Assembly (NCBI RefSeq): GCF_023349185.1 | Contig: NZ_JAKIKY010000015.1 | Coordinates: 62,001 to 126,000 of the forward strand | DNA: 64,000 nucleotides | Direction: 5' to 3' | Source: Shewanella aquimarina | GTDB taxonomy: Bacteria > Pseudomonadota > Gammaproteobacteria > Enterobacterales > Shewanellaceae | Part shown: piece by piece, positions 33,080 through 42,924 of the stretch | Position numbering within the stretch: position 1 is the first letter of the stretch | Layout of the letters: every line of letters starts with the position of its first letter | The notes under the pieces: generated by a model | The model's database searches: none | What the model was told of the DNA's origin: nothing | What the model saw: the letters and a program-made list of their open reading frames with translations, nothing else | Made by a program: the position numbers and the translations under genes

Positions 33080-34030
33080 ATGAGCCAATCTATCCGCCAA
33101 GCCGTCATGCAAGCCAGCCAAGCCTGGATTGCCGATTTCAACCGTCAAGCCTTTGCCGACTGTATCGCCCGCTATCTGCCTGAGGCGCAGATGCAGGTCT
33201 CCCCCTTCGGCCGTTTCGATGGCATAGAGGCGATCGGCCAGTTCTGGCTCGGCTTTGCCCAGCAGAATCCAGGGGAGCTGGTCTATCGCAATGTCGAGAT
33301 CAAGGTGCTCAGCGACAGGCAGGCGATACTGTCGGCCAACTGGCGCATGAACATCGCCAGCGGTTTTATCAGCAAGGAGTTGTGGACCCTGGCCGACGAT
33401 GGCCAGTGGTATCTGGAAGAGGATGATTTCAGCGTGCTGACCCAGCTGAGCGAGCCGCTGCCGCCACAGATGCGCAGCGCCCTGGTGCTGGTAGACCTGC
33501 AAAACGACTACTTTAAGGGTGGCCGCTTCGCGCTGGATAACTGCGAACGGGCGGCGGCCAACGCGGCCAAGCTGCTACATCATTTTCGCAGCAATCAACT
33601 GCCGGTGATCCATGTACAGCATATCTTCAAGGATCCCGAGGCGAGCTTCTTCCAGGCAGGCACCCAGGGTGTGGAGATCGCCGACATGGTCGCGCCCAAG
33701 GGCAATGAGCCCGTCATCATCAAGCATCATGTGGACAGCTTCATCGGCACAGCTCTGTCTCAGACATTGATCGAGATGGGCATAGACAAGCTAGTGGTCG
33801 TCGGGGCCATGGCCCAGGCCTGTGTTCAGACCCTGTGTCGCAGCGCCGTCACTCGAGGTTTCGAGTGCGAGGTGATAAGTGATGCCATTGCCGCGCCGAG
33901 CCTCTCCTGGGAGAGCCAAGATCTGAGCGGCGAGCAGCTGGTGGCGGCGAATCTCATCTCCCTGAGCTTTGGCGGCGCTATGGCCATCAGCCTGAACGAC
34001 TGGCTAATTCGGGCGCGATTGGCGGGCTAA
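33080..34030 (+). CDS. fusion of an NTF2/SnoaL-like domain and an isochorismatase-like cysteine hydrolase
   Basis: 316 residues. Residues about 1-128 form an NTF2/SnoaL-like cone fold (AWIADFNRQAFADCIARYLPEAQMQVSPFGRFDGIEAI, WYLEEDDFSVLTQL). Residues about 133-312 are an isochorismatase-like hydrolase with the triad Asp (LVLVDLQNDYF), Lys (VIIKHHVDSF) and Cys (GAMAQACVQTLCRSA). These hydrolases cleave amide or ether bonds in small molecules such as nicotinamide or N-carbamoyl compounds. The fusion is uncommon; the first domain may bind the substrate or a product. Probably regulated by the divergent LysR gene. Function unknown. AGGAGCC precedes the ATG. Confidence 0.8.
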   Translation: MSQSIRQAVMQASQAWIADFNRQAFADCIARYLPEAQMQVSPFGRFDGIEAIGQFWLGFAQQNPGELVYRNVEIKVLSDRQAILSANWRMNIASGFISKELWTLADDGQWYLEEDDFSVLTQLSEPLPPQMRSALVLVDLQNDYFKGGRFALDNCERAAANAAKLLHHFRSNQLPVIHVQHIFKDPEASFFQAGTQGVEIADMVAPKGNEPVIIKHHVDSFIGTALSQTLIEMGIDKLVVVGAMAQACVQTLCRSAVTRGFECEVISDAIAAPSLSWESQDLSGEQLVAANLISLSFGGAMAISLNDWLIRARLAG

Positions 34031-34067
34031 TGCAATCGAGCTTTCAATCAAGCTGACAATCGAGGCG

Positions 34068-34427
34068 TCAGTCGAACCAAGCCGAGGTCTTGGCGGCGGC
34101 CTGCTGCTTCACCTTGTCATCGACATACATGCTGACCATGGCCAGCGCCGCGGCTAAGGCGCCAAGATCGTCTGAAAATCCCACCACGGGCGTGAGGTCG
34201 GGTATGGCGTCGAGTGGCGTGATGAAATAAGCCAGGGCGCCGAAGATCACCGTCTTGGCCCACTTGGGGGTATCAGGTCTTTGGGCCGCATAGTAGAGAC
34301 ACAAGGCATTGTCGATCACCTCGCGCCCGGCCAACTTGGCAAACTGCTTGACCTTATGCCAAAAGCTCTCGTCGCTGTAGCCGTCGACCTTAGCCTTGCC
34401 ATTTGAGTCGCCTCTTGAGTCGCTCAT
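34068..34427 (-). CDS. DUF1232 (YkvA-like) membrane protein
   Basis: 119 residues from ATG 34427 (GGAGCTTACC upstream). The central DUF1232 block is clear: YYAAQRPDTPKWAKTVIFGALAYFITPLDAIPDLTPVVGFSDDLGALAAALAMV, with two hydrophobic segments. The N-terminal 25 residues are polar. The family is widespread and uncharacterised. The terminator of ygiQ lies just upstream on the same strand, so it has its own promoter or is read through. Confidence 0.82.
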   Translation of the reverse strand: MSDSRGDSNGKAKVDGYSDESFWHKVKQFAKLAGREVIDNALCLYYAAQRPDTPKWAKTVIFGALAYFITPLDAIPDLTPVVGFSDDLGALAAALAMVSMYVDDKVKQQAAAKTSAWFD

Positions 34428-34444
34428 GGTAAGCTCCATGCAAT

Positions 34445-34479
34445 AAAAAAGGGGAGTGGTTAGATACTCCCCTTTTTTT
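34445..34479 (-). terminator. ygiQ terminator
   Basis: Stem GGGGAGT / ACTCCCC with flanking A6 and T7, so it works on both strands. It lies between ygiQ and the DUF1232 gene. Confidence 0.85.
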
Positions 34480-34500
34480 GTCGCTTTGACCAGCGGCAGT

Positions 34501-36822
34501 TTAGCGTTGATGCTTAGGCGTGGTGCCCCAGGCGTTCTTCGCCGGACGCTTGCCGGGCTTATTCCAGCCGCCCTTGCCCGAATCACCTTTCCCCGAACCG
34601 CCCTTGCCTGCCGCCTGACCGCTCGGCTTGCCCTTAGCGCCAGACTTAGCACCGGGCTTAGCTTGAGACTTACCTTGGCCATTGCCCTTACGCTCGTCGA
34701 ACTGATTGGCGCTGAAGCGGGTCACCGCCTTCTTACCCGCGGGCGTCTTAGCGCCCTTGGCACGATAGCCCTGGCGCTCCTGGCGGGTTTCCGCCGGCAC
34801 CAGGCAGTTAGCACCGCCACCGATAAGGTGTTCCTTACCCATCTTGATCAGGGCTTCGCGGATCATAGGCCAACCGGCCGGGTCGTGATAACGCAGCAGC
34901 GCCTTGTGCAGCTTACGCTGACGCCCGCCCTTTGGCACCTCGACCGTCTCACTGCTGTGCTTAACGTTTTTCAGCGAGTTCAGCTCGGTATGATAAATCG
35001 TCGTGGCATTAGCCATAGGTGACGGATAGAAGTTCTGCACCTGATCCAGCTTAAACTTCTCACCCTTGAGCCAGAGCGCCAGATTCACCATATCCTCATC
35101 CGTGGTGCCCGGATGGGCCGAGATGAAGTAAGGGATAAGATACTGTTTCTTGCCCGCCTCGGCGGAATACTTATCGAACAGCTCCTTGAACTTGTGATAG
35201 GTCCCCATGCCCGGCTTCATCATCTTGTTCAGCGGGCCTTCTTCGGTATGCTCAGGAGCGATCTTCAGGTAGCCGCCCACATGGTGACTGGCCAGCTCCT
35301 TCACATAGCGGGGATCTTCAGTCGCCAGGTCGTAACGCACCCCTGAGGCGATAAGCACCTTCTTGATCCCCGGCACGTCGCGGGCGGCGCGGTAGAGATC
35401 GATCGTCGCCTGATGATCGGTATCCAGGTGGCCACAGATAGAGGGGAAGACACAGGAGAGTCGACGACAGGTACTCTCAGCCTTCACCGAGGTACAACCC
35501 AGGCGATACATGTTGGCGGTCGGGCCGCCAAGATCGGAGATCACCCCGGTAAAGCCAGGCACCTTATCCTGAATATCCTTGATCTCTTTGATGATCGAGT
35601 CCTGGGAGCGGCTCTGGATGATGCGACCCTCATGCTCGGTAATGGAGCAGAAGGAGCAGCCACCGAAACAGCCCCGCATGATGTTGATCGAGGTCTTGAT
35701 CATGTCATAGGCAGGGATCTTGTCGTTACCATAGACGGGATGCGGCACCCGCTTGTAGGCGAGATCGAATACCCCATCCATCTCGTCGGTGTTGAGCGGC
35801 CAGGCCGGTGGATTGACCCAGATGGCGCGCTCGCCGTGGGGCTGGAACAGGGCGCGGGCACAACCCGGGTTCTGTTCCTGGTGCAAGATGCGCGAGGCGT
35901 GGGCGTAGAGGTATTTATCCCCGGCGACCTTCTCGAAGCTTGGCAGCAGCACATAGGTCTTCTCCCAGGGCTTGGGCCTTGGCGGCTGCACGGAGATCGC
36001 TTTAGGTGCGTCGTTGTCGAACACCTTAACGTCGCTTGGACCCGAGAGGTTTTGGCAGCCTACGTCATCGGCACCATAGGGGTTGGGGATAGGATCTATC
36101 TTATGCAGCTGATCCAGCTTGCGTGAATCCATCCCCTTCCAGCCTGGCATAGGCTCTTTACGTATCACTGTGGTGCCGCGCACGTCATGAATGTCACGTA
36201 CATCTTCACCCGCCGCGAGGCGATGAGATAGCTCCACCAGCGGACGCTCGGCGTTGCCGTAAACCAAGATATCGGCCTTGGCGTCTAAGATTACCGAGCG
36301 GCGCACCTTATCCGACCAATAGTCATAGTGGGCAATGCGGCGCAGGCTGGCCTCTATGCCGCCAATGACCACGGGCACCTGCTTAAAGGCTTCCTTACAG
36401 CGCTGGGTGTAGACGGTGACGGCACGATCCGGACGCTTACCGCCCACGTTACCGGCCGTATAGGCATCGTCGTGACGCAGACGGCGCTCGGCGGTGTAGC
36501 GGTTGATCATCGAATCCATGTTACCCGCGGTCACCCCGAAGTAGAGGTTGGGCTTGCCCAGCTTCATGAAGTCTTCTTTGCTCGACCAGTCTGGCTGAGA
36601 GATGATGCCCACCCTGAAGCCCTGGGCCTCCAGCATGCGGCCAATCACCGCCATGCCGAAGCTGGGATGATCCACATAGGCGTCACCCGTGACGATAATG
36701 ATGTCACAACTATCCCAGCCCAGCTTGGCCATCTCCTTGCGCGACATGGGCAAGAAGGGCGCCGGTTTCTCATTGCGGCCCAGATACTTGGGATGGGAAA
36801 AGAGTGTGGATTCGACCTGCAT
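34501..36822 (-). CDS. ygiQ: YgiQ family radical SAM protein
   Basis: 773 residues, matching YgiQ. The N-terminal cobalamin-binding-like part is RKEMAKLGWDSCDIIIVTGDAYVDHPSFG and GGIEASLRRIAHYDYWSDKVRRS. The radical SAM [4Fe-4S] motif is RGCFGGCSFCSI (Cx3Cx2C, near residue 390). The C-terminal about 75 residues are a low-complexity Lys/Gly/Pro tail (SGKGDSGKGGWNKPGKRPAKN). Cytoplasmic; the reaction is unknown. Monocistronic, ended by a strong terminator. Confidence 0.92.
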   Translation of the reverse strand: MQVESTLFSHPKYLGRNEKPAPFLPMSRKEMAKLGWDSCDIIIVTGDAYVDHPSFGMAVIGRMLEAQGFRVGIISQPDWSSKEDFMKLGKPNLYFGVTAGNMDSMINRYTAERRLRHDDAYTAGNVGGKRPDRAVTVYTQRCKEAFKQVPVVIGGIEASLRRIAHYDYWSDKVRRSVILDAKADILVYGNAERPLVELSHRLAAGEDVRDIHDVRGTTVIRKEPMPGWKGMDSRKLDQLHKIDPIPNPYGADDVGCQNLSGPSDVKVFDNDAPKAISVQPPRPKPWEKTYVLLPSFEKVAGDKYLYAHASRILHQEQNPGCARALFQPHGERAIWVNPPAWPLNTDEMDGVFDLAYKRVPHPVYGNDKIPAYDMIKTSINIMRGCFGGCSFCSITEHEGRIIQSRSQDSIIKEIKDIQDKVPGFTGVISDLGGPTANMYRLGCTSVKAESTCRRLSCVFPSICGHLDTDHQATIDLYRAARDVPGIKKVLIASGVRYDLATEDPRYVKELASHHVGGYLKIAPEHTEEGPLNKMMKPGMGTYHKFKELFDKYSAEAGKKQYLIPYFISAHPGTTDEDMVNLALWLKGEKFKLDQVQNFYPSPMANATTIYHTELNSLKNVKHSSETVEVPKGGRQRKLHKALLRYHDPAGWPMIREALIKMGKEHLIGGGANCLVPAETRQERQGYRAKGAKTPAGKKAVTRFSANQFDERKGNGQGKSQAKPGAKSGAKGKPSGQAAGKGGSGKGDSGKGGWNKPGKRPAKNAWGTTPKHQR

Positions 36823-36962
36823 GTATGATACTGCCTAACTTTCAAACCAAAGAGTAAGTGTAGTCGCCATGCGGCTCGGCGTGACGACCACTAAAAGGAG
36901 GCGGAGTATAACAGCGAAACCCGCTCAGGTGTGAACAAAAAAGCAGCAATAATGGCGATTTT

Positions 36963-37358
36963 CTATGCCAAGATGAAATAAAACAGATTCACCACCGCCA
37001 GGGCCAGTATCACCAGCCAGCTAAGCAACACGCCCCAGAAACGGCCGAAGTGATAGCCGCCACGCCCCTGAGTCAGACCGATAGCATGTAAGATGCGCGC
37101 CACCAGCCATAGGGTGCCCGCCCCGTGTAGATAAACCGGTGCCAGGCCGTTGAGTTCGGCCACCAGCAACAATAGCAGCGCGATAGGGGCGTTCTCAATG
37201 AGGTTGGCATGTACCCGATTCGCCAGGCGTAGGTCGTCACTGCCACCTGAGCCCAGGCCTATCTTGAGTCCGCGCCTGAGGCGCACCACGCGATAGGTAA
37301 AAAACACCGCCATGATGGCCGTGAGAGCAATATAAAATCCCGAAACGCTTACCGACAT
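36963..37358 (-). CDS. MAPEG family integral membrane protein
   Basis: 131 residues with four predicted membrane helices (about 5-23, 52-70, 77-92, 108-130). Family marks: RVHANLIENAPIALLLLL (the conserved N-A-x-E-N-x-P) and ARILHAIGLTQGRGGYHFGRFWG. Related to microsomal glutathione transferases and YecN-like proteins. Activity in bacteria is mostly untested. Monocistronic. Confidence 0.85.
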   Translation of the reverse strand: MSVSVSGFYIALTAIMAVFFTYRVVRLRRGLKIGLGSGGSDDLRLANRVHANLIENAPIALLLLLVAELNGLAPVYLHGAGTLWLVARILHAIGLTQGRGGYHFGRFWGVLLSWLVILALAVVNLFYFILA

Positions 37359-37539
37359 ATCTCTATCCTTAATGACACCAACTTATGGCAGTCAGTCTTT
37401 AACACCGACAAATAAAAGCCCTAAATAAAGCCCCGAACAAACCAGCGAAACGCGCTGGTAGATTCTATCCTTGGCTAACTTAACCCGAATTTAAAAAAAT
37501 TCCCAAGCCATTAACCTTTTTGGTACAAGATAGGTTAAG

Positions 37540-38811
37540 ATGCGCTCGCTTGAGCATCACCCCCAGATTTCACCATCATGGACTGTACAATTGGATAACG
37601 CAGAGTTTCTTGAAAAACGCAGGTTTATCATAAAATTAGGTAAGGCCCTGCACAAGTTTGGTACCCCTGCCTACCGTCTAGAGGCCCATCTGCAATCGAT
37701 CTCTAAAGTCTTAGGCATCGAAGGCTACTTTCTCATCTCACCGACCTCCATGACCTTCGTGTTGCAACACGACACAGATCAGGAATACAACCATATGGCT
37801 CGCGTTAAGCCTGGCGAGATGGATCTGGGCTCCCTGGCCCGTACCGACGAGTTGGTGGAAGAGGTACTGTCTGGCAAGCGCACCCTGACCGAGGCACTGG
37901 AACGCCTGGAGGAGATCGCCAACAAGCCCAATCCCTATGGTCCCCTGCTGACCCTACTGGCCTTCGGCTGCTCCGCCGGCGCCTTTGCCATGTTGATGGG
38001 TACCAGCTGGAACGACGTCTTCTGGTCGGCGATACTCGGCTTCATGGTCTATGGTCTGGTCTACCGCGCCGAGCACTCCAAGCGCATAGCCGAGACCCTG
38101 GAACCCCTGGCCGCCATCTTGTGCGCCATCGCCGCCTGCGGCATCGCCTACTTCGACCCCTATATCAATATCCCTGTGGTGATCCTCTCAGGCATCATCG
38201 TCTTTATCCCCGGGCTGGCGCTCACCCTGGGGCTGGCCGAGCTGTCGGCGCGAGATCTTATCTCGGGTACGGCGCGCATCATGGATGCCTCCATGTTGCT
38301 GTTTAAACTCTATTTCGGCGCCATTTTCGGCATGGTAATAGGCAACGCCATGTTTGGCGAAGCCATCTATTTCGAGCCAGAGCCGCTGCCGCGTTGGGCC
38401 ATCTGGTCGGCCGTGCCTCTGCTGTCCACCGCGCTGGTAATTATCTTCAAGGCCAGGCTGAAAGACTCTCCCTGGGGCATTTTTGCCGGTATCGTCGCCT
38501 TCTTCTCGGCCATGCTGGCCGGCATCTACCTGGGCGAATCTATCGGTATCTTCTTCGGCGCCCTGGCGGTGGGGATCTACTCCAACCTCTATGCCCGCTG
38601 GATGAAATCGCCCGCCTCCATCGCATTGCTACAAGGGATAGTGATCCTGGTTCCCGGCAGTAAGACCTATATCGGTCTAAACACCCTGATCCTCGGCGAG
38701 ACCATGCTCAACCAGTCGCATATTGGCACGCAGATCTTCCTGATCTTCATGTCACTCATCGCCGGTCTCATCTTTGCCAACGTCGCCGTGCCGCCCCGTC
38801 GCACCCTCTAA
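37540..38811 (+). CDS. ThrE-family threonine/serine exporter-like protein
   Basis: 423 residues. N-terminal DUF1212 domain (FIIKLGKALHKFGTPAYRLE, SPTSMTFVLQHD, ending in four or five helices from about residue 130). It is fused to the C-terminal DUF3815 domain (GIFAGIVAFFSAMLAGIY, SPASIALLQGIVILVPGSKTYIGL). About ten membrane helices in all. ThrE of Corynebacterium glutamicum exports threonine and serine by this two-domain architecture. Single gene; regulation not visible. A weak hairpin CCTGATGC / GCATCAGG follows at 38828-38855. Confidence 0.85.
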   Translation: MRSLEHHPQISPSWTVQLDNAEFLEKRRFIIKLGKALHKFGTPAYRLEAHLQSISKVLGIEGYFLISPTSMTFVLQHDTDQEYNHMARVKPGEMDLGSLARTDELVEEVLSGKRTLTEALERLEEIANKPNPYGPLLTLLAFGCSAGAFAMLMGTSWNDVFWSAILGFMVYGLVYRAEHSKRIAETLEPLAAILCAIAACGIAYFDPYINIPVVILSGIIVFIPGLALTLGLAELSARDLISGTARIMDASMLLFKLYFGAIFGMVIGNAMFGEAIYFEPEPLPRWAIWSAVPLLSTALVIIFKARLKDSPWGIFAGIVAFFSAMLAGIYLGESIGIFFGALAVGIYSNLYARWMKSPASIALLQGIVILVPGSKTYIGLNTLILGETMLNQSHIGTQIFLIFMSLIAGLIFANVAVPPRRTL

Positions 38812-38994
38812 TTGACCAATCAAGTCCTGATGCGGCTTCTGGGCCTGCATCAGGATTTGCGCAAGTAAAATCATCATCTTATTTTATCTTCGCCGCTTGA
38901 CTATTTGGTGTTGCGGGTGTGTTATTAAATTGTGTCTACTTTTTAATCCCCAGAGTTCTCCTTAACGATAAAAGCAAAGATAAGGATGATCGCT

Positions 38995-40695
38995 ATGCTG
39001 ACTGGTGCGCGCTACTCTCTGCTGCTTAGCTGCCTATTGGCGAGCGGCCTCTGCGTGGCCGACCCACAGCAAACAACAGAGTTACAGCAAGCGGCAAACA
39101 CACAGCAGAGCACAGATGACGGAACTCGCCTCGACAAAGAGGCAAGGCACAACGATAAGAAGCCGATCAACAAGATAGTGGTGGTGAGCAACGCCATCTT
39201 CGACGAGTCGGATCCCGACGCCTTCTTTATCCATCGCTGGGCCAATTATCTACATATCAACACGCGGGAATCGACCGTGCTCAGCAAGCTCAGTTTCGAC
39301 GAGCAGGATAAAGTATCGCAGAAAGATCTCGACGAGGCCCAACGCATCCTGCGCCAGGAACCCTATATTCGCGACGCCCGAATCAGTGTTACCCAGCGCG
39401 ATCCCGATGCCAGTCCAGAAGAGACTGAGGAGGGCGACACCATACTGGTGGAGACCTGGGACAACTGGTCATTGCTGCCCACCTTTAGCGCCGGCCACAG
39501 CGGCGGCGAGAATACCTTCTCTATCGGCATCAAAGAAGATAACCTGCTGGGGCTTGGAGTGCGCACCCGTCTGAAATATAAGTCCAGTGTCGATCGTACC
39601 GGCTATCAGCTGGCCTTTCGTGTCCCCACCGACTGGTGGGTGAAACACTCGACCCTCACGGCAAACTTTTACGATAACAGCGACGGCCAGGCCACTTACC
39701 TGGACTTTACCAAGCCTTTCTACAGGCTCGATACCCAAAACATGTATTCGGGCACCTTTATCGATGACTTACGCACCGACACCATCAAGCAAAACGGCTT
39801 CGACGTGAATGAGTTTGAACACAAGGTGGAATACGCTAATGCCCAGTATGGCTGGCGCCTGAATAAGGTCGAAGACTGGCGCTCGCGCATCATAGTCGGG
39901 GTAACCCAGGACAAACACAGCTTCACCAATATTCCGCAATTTCCCACCAGCGAGCTGCCGAAGGACAGGGACTACCTCTATCCCTGGGTCGCCTATCAAT
40001 TTATCGAAGACGACTACAAGGTGCTCAATAACGTCTATCTGATCAACTATAACGAAGATATCAACCTGGGCTGGCAACACTATATCAAACTCGGCCTGGA
40101 AACCCAGGACACGACCGGCAGCGATCCCTTGGGCTACCACCTCAACTGGTATTCGTCCCGTGGCTATCAGGGCGATGACCAGCTGATCCTGCTGAGCCTG
40201 GACGGTGAGGGGGTATTTGCCACCAGCCAGCCAGACTACTTTAAGGTCAACGCCACCGCCGAGTATTTCTACCAGATCAATCCCAAGTGGACTGCCTACT
40301 ACAAGGTGCGCCTAAGCACCTCGCAAAATAACTATTTAGATGCCCCCTTCGCCCTAGGCGACAGCACGGGCGTGCGCGGCTATCCCAACGACTATCAGCA
40401 TGGTGACAATCAATGGCTGATAAGCGCCGAGATCAGAAACTATCCCAACATCAACCTGTATCAACTGGCCGAACTAGGCTGGGCTGTCTTTACCGACATC
40501 GGCCAGGCCAGCGGCGGTCCGGATCAAGACAATGAGACTTCGGGCCCCATCGGCAGCATAGGCATAGGCGCCCGTATCTACTCCTCTCGCTCCAGCTATG
40601 GCCACGTGGCCCACATCGACCTGACCCTGCCCTTTACCAGCGGCGAAGAGGTCAACAGTTGGGAGTGGCGCTTCCAGGTCAGGAGCCGGTTTTAA
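38995..40695 (+). CDS. Omp85/ShlB-type outer membrane protein with POTRA-like domain
   Basis: 566 residues from ATG 38995, which has AAGG nine bases upstream; the ATG at 38986 directly abuts that site. A signal peptide (LLLSCLLASGLCVAD) and a polar linker lead to a POTRA-like region (about 55-150, ILRQEPYIRDARISV, GDTILVETWDNWSLLPT). A 16-strand-type barrel follows with the Omp85 loop-6 motif TGVRGYPNDYQHGD (VRGY) and terminal FQVRSRF. The barrel is likely in the outer membrane. A single POTRA-like domain suggests a TamA- or FhaC-like secretion or insertion role; the client is unknown. Confidence 0.78.
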   Translation: MLTGARYSLLLSCLLASGLCVADPQQTTELQQAANTQQSTDDGTRLDKEARHNDKKPINKIVVVSNAIFDESDPDAFFIHRWANYLHINTRESTVLSKLSFDEQDKVSQKDLDEAQRILRQEPYIRDARISVTQRDPDASPEETEEGDTILVETWDNWSLLPTFSAGHSGGENTFSIGIKEDNLLGLGVRTRLKYKSSVDRTGYQLAFRVPTDWWVKHSTLTANFYDNSDGQATYLDFTKPFYRLDTQNMYSGTFIDDLRTDTIKQNGFDVNEFEHKVEYANAQYGWRLNKVEDWRSRIIVGVTQDKHSFTNIPQFPTSELPKDRDYLYPWVAYQFIEDDYKVLNNVYLINYNEDINLGWQHYIKLGLETQDTTGSDPLGYHLNWYSSRGYQGDDQLILLSLDGEGVFATSQPDYFKVNATAEYFYQINPKWTAYYKVRLSTSQNNYLDAPFALGDSTGVRGYPNDYQHGDNQWLISAEIRNYPNINLYQLAELGWAVFTDIGQASGGPDQDNETSGPIGSIGIGARIYSSRSSYGHVAHIDLTLPFTSGEEVNSWEWRFQVRSRF

Positions 40696-40770
40696 CGACA
40701 ACACTAATTTATACGCAGTCAAAACATGAGGCGCCTATACTTATCTCTACCTTGCCGATGAGAGGGTCGG

Positions 40771-41583
40771 GTGCCAATGAAAAGCCGCTGCATACAATTA
40801 CTGCTTCTAGTTCAACTACTATTTTGTCCTGTCACCAAGGCGAATGCTGAACCACTTCAAGTCCTGTTTCACGAGTTTGCGCCACACAGCTACCTCAGCC
40901 AATCGGGAAAAGCACAGGGAATTTTGGTCGAACTGGTCGAGCAGGTCTGCAAGGAGTGGGCGGGACCCTGTGAGGTATCAATTCGTCCCAATCGACGCGC
41001 CCAGTTCTTATTCGACACAGGTGAGGTGCCGGCACGCTTCTTAGCCTGGAATCCTGATCGCGCTAAGACCATGTGGTTCTCTGTACCACTGGTACAAACA
41101 GAGTACGGTTTCTTCTCCCTCAAGTCCTATCCTATTACCGAACTTAGCCAACTCGCCAAGAGTACTGTGGGTGTCTACGGACCATCAAATACCGCCCGCT
41201 CTCTTAACCTACAAAAGCAAAAGCTGCTCGATGCTAAGCTGATCCCTTTCGATACAGAGGTGTATGTCAGGGGTAATGAACTCCCCCTTAAGATGCTGCA
41301 AAAAAAGCGCTTTCACGCATACTATGCTAACCGGGAGGGAGGATATTTCTATGCCGCCAAAATAGGCCTGAAAGATCTCAACTTCTTCAGCGCTGACCGC
41401 CAAATCTACTACAGCATCGCCTTCAACAAAGAATACGTCACTCACCAAACCGTTAGGCAATTCAATCAGCTTTTCGCCGCAATGCTCCTGCAAGGAAAGC
41501 TAGACACCATCTATACCAAATGGCATGCCAAACCAGCCTACCTAGATCCCGCCATGTATCAGGAGATGAATATTCCGTACTAA
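40771..41583 (+). CDS. periplasmic solute-binding protein, SBP_bac_3-like
   Basis: 270 residues. GTG 40771 or ATG 40777 are both possible (two-residue difference; GAGAGGG upstream). Signal peptide (LLLLVQLLFCPVTKANA). The mature part resembles the family 3 binding fold: GKAQGILVELVEQVCKEWAG near residue 50 and WNPDRAKTMWFSVPLVQTEYGFFS. No ABC permease genes are adjacent, as for many Shewanella orphan binding proteins of uncertain role. It converges on the rnpB gene. Confidence 0.75.
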   Translation: MPMKSRCIQLLLLVQLLFCPVTKANAEPLQVLFHEFAPHSYLSQSGKAQGILVELVEQVCKEWAGPCEVSIRPNRRAQFLFDTGEVPARFLAWNPDRAKTMWFSVPLVQTEYGFFSLKSYPITELSQLAKSTVGVYGPSNTARSLNLQKQKLLDAKLIPFDTEVYVRGNELPLKMLQKKRFHAYYANREGGYFYAAKIGLKDLNFFSADRQIYYSIAFNKEYVTHQTVRQFNQLFAAMLLQGKLDTIYTKWHAKPAYLDPAMYQEMNIPY

Positions 41584-41639
41584 ATCAACAGCCCGCGAAT
41601 TCTAAAGATGGGACTCAGCCCTAATGGCTCATAAAAGCA

Positions 41640-41667
41640 AAAGGCCTCACATCGCTGTGAGGCCTTT
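41640..41667. terminator. bidirectional terminator between the binding-protein gene and rnpB
   Basis: Stem AAAGGCCTCAC / GTGAGGCCTTT with a 6-nt loop. It ends the plus-strand gene at 41583 and the minus-strand RNase P RNA. Confidence 0.85.
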
Positions 41668-41676
41668 CAAATAAAG

Positions 41677-42021
<345 letters not shown>

Positions 42022-42062
42022 GGCGCGGATTATAGCCTAATGCGCCGCGGCGCACCACCTTA
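42022..42062 (-). promoter_or_regulatory. rnpB promoter with palindromic spacer
   Basis: A perfect -10 TATAAT (42029-42034, minus strand) ends 7 bases from the mapped-by-homology start. The spacer contains a 14-bp palindrome TGCGCCGCGGCGCA (42041-42054); the -35 (TGGTGC) is poor. The GC-rich CCGCGCC just after -10 resembles the stringent discriminator of stable-RNA promoters. Confidence 0.6.
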
Positions 42063-42081
42063 TATTGGCCTAAGCAAACGA

Positions 42082-42924
42082 CTAGAGATCCAGTTCGAGA
42101 CCCAGCTTATAGAGGGCGTTCTTCTTCAACCCATGGATCTGGGCTGCCAGCGCCGCGGCCTTCTTCAGCGGCAACTCCTGACTCAGCAGCTTAAGTGTCT
42201 CCAGCGCCGGAGCTGGCACACCAGCATCTTCGTCGGTGCGGTGCCCATGACACATGAGCACTATCTCGCCTTTCTGCTGATTGGGATCCTCACTCACTGT
42301 CGCCAGCACCTCGGCTGCAGTGCCAGTGAGGAAGGTCTCGAAAGTCTTGGTGACTTCACGGGCCATCACCACCTGACGATCGGCTCCCAATGCTGTCACG
42401 ATAGAGGTGAGGCTATGAAGGATACGATGGGGTGACTCGTAGAAAATCAAGGTGCGAGGGTCCTCTTTTAGCTCGGTCAGCTTATCGATACGTCCCTTCT
42501 CCTTGGCGGGCAGGAAACCCTCGAATGAGAAGCGATCCGACGGTAAGCCCGAGGCGCTCAGCGCGGTGATCGCGGCGCAGGGGCCAGGCAAAGGCACCAC
42601 ATTGAAACCAGCTTCACGTACCTGAGACACCAGATGATAGCCGGGATCTGAGATAAGCGGCGTTCCGGCATCGGAGATCAGGGCCACGGACTCGCCTGCG
42701 GCCAGCTTCTGGATGATTCCCTGGGCACGGTCACGTTCGTTGTGATCATGCAGCGCCGTCTTGCGGGTCTCGATACCGAAATGGCTCAGCAACTTACCGC
42801 TATGGCGTGTGTCCTCACAGGCGATAAGGGAGACCTGATTCAATACCTCCAGGGCGCGGCTGCTGATGTCGCCAAGGTTACCGATTGGCGTAGGAACTAT
42901 GTAAAGTGCGACCGACAGGTCCAT
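42082..42924 (-). CDS. rsmI: 16S rRNA (cytidine(1402)-2'-O)-methyltransferase
   Basis: 280 residues from ATG 42924, chosen because GAGGT lies five bases upstream. Signature regions ALYIVPTPIGNLGDISSRALEVL (SAM/precorrin methyltransferase start), CEDTRHSG, ISDAGTPLISDPGYHLV (cofactor loop) and LPGPCAAITALSASGLPSDRFSFEGFLP. Methylates C1402 of 16S rRNA on the ribose, with RsmH. Divergent from lpoA, the order found in E. coli (yraL-yraM). Confidence 0.95.
   Translation of the reverse strand: MDLSVALYIVPTPIGNLGDISSRALEVLNQVSLIACEDTRHSGKLLSHFGIETRKTALHDHNERDRAQGIIQKLAAGESVALISDAGTPLISDPGYHLVSQVREAGFNVVPLPGPCAAITALSASGLPSDRFSFEGFLPAKEKGRIDKLTELKEDPRTLIFYESPHRILHSLTSIVTALGADRQVVMAREVTKTFETFLTGTAAEVLATVSEDPNQQKGEIVLMCHGHRTDEDAGVPAPALETLKLLSQELPLKKAAALAAQIHGLKKNALYKLGLELDL

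Noticed and set aside
35413..36126. Long plus-strand open frame inside ygiQ
   Set aside because: It is antisense to a well-conserved radical SAM gene and follows from codon bias in GC-rich DNA; the same holds for other antisense frames such as 5161-5595 and 19884-20495.
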